Assembly (NCBI RefSeq): GCF_000143415.4
Contig: NW_003314339.1
Coordinates: forward strand, 5,045-45,780
DNA from: Selaginella moellendorffii
Lineage: Eukaryota > Streptophyta > Lycopodiopsida > Selaginellales > Selaginellaceae
Direction: 5' to 3'
DNA length: 40,736 nt
Position numbers and translations under genes: made by a program. A model generated the notes under the pieces. The model was given only the letters and a program-made list of their open reading frames with translations, was not told where the DNA came from and made no database searches. Positions within the stretch are counted from its first letter, which is position 1. The number at the start of each line of letters is the position of its first letter. This document shows positions 39,223 through 40,736 of this stretch, in pieces.

Positions 39223-40736
39223 TTCCTAGTTTGTAGAGAGTGCCTCTGATGACTGAGTATCGTCGGGTTTTAGAAACAAAAGTCTTCTTTTGGTCAGACG
39301 TAGTGTACTGATCTGGAACTCTTGCTGAGTTCAGGTAACTGAAGATTGTCCTTGTCGATGAGAATGTTGTCTTTGCAGACAACGTGGCTGAGAAGTACTC
39401 CAGATTTGACGAAGAAAGCGCATTTTTCGGGGTTGAGAGCTATGTTGTTCTCCTCACACTTGTTGAGGCATTTTTCCAGGTATTCAAGATGTTGATCTTC
39501 CGAGCTGAAAACGCTGAAGTTGTCCATGAAGACTCTCATGAAGTCGGTGAGGTAGTCTCGGAAAGTGTTGGTGACAAGCCTTTGGAAGGTGAATGGGGCG
39601 TTGCAGAGTCCAAAAGGCATTCGTCGATAAGCATAGGCTCCCCATGGACTGATGAATGCTGTCTTGTGCTAATCTTCTTCGGCGATGTGAATTTGGTTGT
39701 AGCTGGAGAAACCATCGAGGAAGGAATACATCTCGTGTCCGGCGACTGCGTCAAGAACTTCGTTGGTAAATGGTATCGGGAAGACATCTTTTTCGGTGGC
39801 ATCGTTGAGCTGTTTATAGTTGACACAGATTCGAAGTTTGCCATTTTTCTTCGGTACAACCACCAGTGGTGAAAGCCATATCGGATTCTGAATTGGGTAG
39901 ATGTACTCGACTTGGAGAAGCTTGTCAAGTTCTTTCTTTACTTGTTCCATCAGATTCGGATTCATCCGGTAAGCTGCTTGTCGTCTTGGTTTTGAGTCTG
40001 GAAGAAGGGTGATGGTGTGAAGGCTGAGTTTTGGCGAAACTCCCTTAAGGTCTCGATAACTCCAAGTGAACAAGTGTTTCTTCTTTCGGAGAAGATTGAT
40101 GCCTTTGTCTCAAAAACTTGCCGAGATGTCAGTGGCGAGTACAATGTAGTGTTCGTTGCCGTCGTCGGCAAGGCTGACTTTTTCGAGTTTTTGGTCGGCT
40201 GGAATTGACAGAATGTAGGCAACTTTTTTGTGGTTGTCGACTGTGAATGCCGGTGGTGCTTCAAGTTTTGTATCTCGAGTGACTGGATTTGTCAGTGCTG
40301 ATGTAATCGGTGGTCGTTCTCGTTGGAAGTCAGCGACAATTCGGAAGAGGTCGATCTCGGCCAAAGGTTCGAGATCGGGGTAGGCTTTGAGAATTTGTTG
40401 TTCTTCATAGTCGTCGAGGCCATCTTCGAGATTATATTCTTCCAAGTCAATAGGTCAGTTGTGGCTGGACAGCGATTTAGTCGCTTTTGTCGACACAGTT
40501 TGTGGTCCGTCTGGTCCGCGAAGGATAAGATTGTCATTGGGCCAATCTTGATAAACTTGGGCAGTTCAGAGCCAAGGTCGACTGAGGGGAATTGAGTATC
40601 CGTCGGTCTGCTCCGGTAGTTTGAGGACGACATAGTTGACTGGTATTTCGACGCCTTGAATGGTGGTGTTGACTTTTCGGATGATGCCTTTGGGTTGAAC
40701 AGATTGGTGGTCGGCCATTGGACATGAAAGGTGCTG
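39223..40736 (-). pseudogene. pol: Protease end and reverse transcriptase of copy 2, 5' partial
   Basis: Leftward from the window edge: end of protease, RT fingers (40073-39669), then a TAG at 39669-39671 at the same codon as in copy 1, then the RT palm from 39620. The catalytic box reads FMDN instead of FMDD (GAC to AAC), so this RT would be inactive. Two arginine CGA codons of copy 1 are TGA here (40455-40457 and 40110-40112). The 697-bp deletion at about 39349 removes the RT thumb, RNase H and the start of the integrase region. Confidence 0.88.

Larger units (their letters stand above)
36577..40736 (-). mobile_element. Ty3/Gypsy copy 2, inverted, internally deleted and truncated
   Basis: Read leftward it matches copy 1 from about 3609 to 8533 at roughly 95% identity by eye. 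Its right part leaves the window. It ends abruptly inside the 3' ORF at 36577, so no 3' LTR is present. Two internal deletions relative to copy 1: about 697 bp (copy 1 positions 4999-5695) at about 39349, and 53 bp at 39163-39167 between GGAAG microhomologies. Many differences are G-to-A or C-to-T. Confidence 0.93.

Overview
This is eukaryotic, almost certainly land-plant, DNA made mostly of nested transposable elements. The evidence is Ty3/Gypsy elements, an LTR element primed by initiator-Met tRNA, a 54-bp GTAAGC...TTGTAG intron and a decayed PPR gene. Very short introns, PPR relics and RHS/Crinkler-like NTPase relics suggest a lycophyte such as Selaginella; that is inference. I see no intact ordinary host gene, no rRNA and no CRISPR array. 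A 756-bp run of N lies at 20846-21601.

Layout. (1) 1-9612 (+): a Ty3/Gypsy element running in from the left edge, with gag carrying two zinc knuckles, protease, RT, RNase H, integrase and an extra 3' ORF, then a polypurine tract and a probable short 3' LTR. It is broken by single-base frame changes and nonsense codons. (2) 9613-10056 and 24003-26526 (-): two halves of one old copy of a non-coding LTR element (LARD-like). (3) 10057-24002: a DNA transposon with 24-bp terminal inverted repeats and a 4-bp ACCA target duplication, inserted in that old LARD. It holds two divergent genes: a leftward multi-exon gene whose product has a ParB-like core, and a rightward gene with two Tnp1/En-Spm-like repeats and a transposase-like N-terminal region. 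Eight copies of a ~22-bp palindrome occur only inside this transposon, mostly in predicted introns. (4) 11953-19223 (+): a young full-length LARD of the same family, with TCCAG target duplications, inserted in an exon of the ParB-like gene. (5) 26527-31125 (+): a second Ty3/Gypsy lineage, 5' truncated, with gag, protease, RT, RNase H and integrase nearly complete but holding two amber codons. (6) 31126-36576: a direct repeat of 657 and 736 bp bounding about 4 kb of gene debris (RHS/Crinkler-like NTPase pseudogene, PPR pseudogene, tRNA/SINE-like sequences). (7) 36577-40736 (-): an inverted, internally deleted second copy of the first Gypsy element, leaving the window on the right.

The junctions allow an order of events: Gypsy element of region 5, then the old LARD in its gag, then the DNA transposon in the LARD, then the young LARD in the transposon's gene. 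The Gypsy element of region 1 probably also landed in the old LARD.

The best candidate for something undescribed is the two-gene DNA transposon: an unassigned superfamily, a eukaryotic ParB-like companion protein and an element-specific palindrome family in its introns. Everything here comes from reading the sequence; no database search was run.
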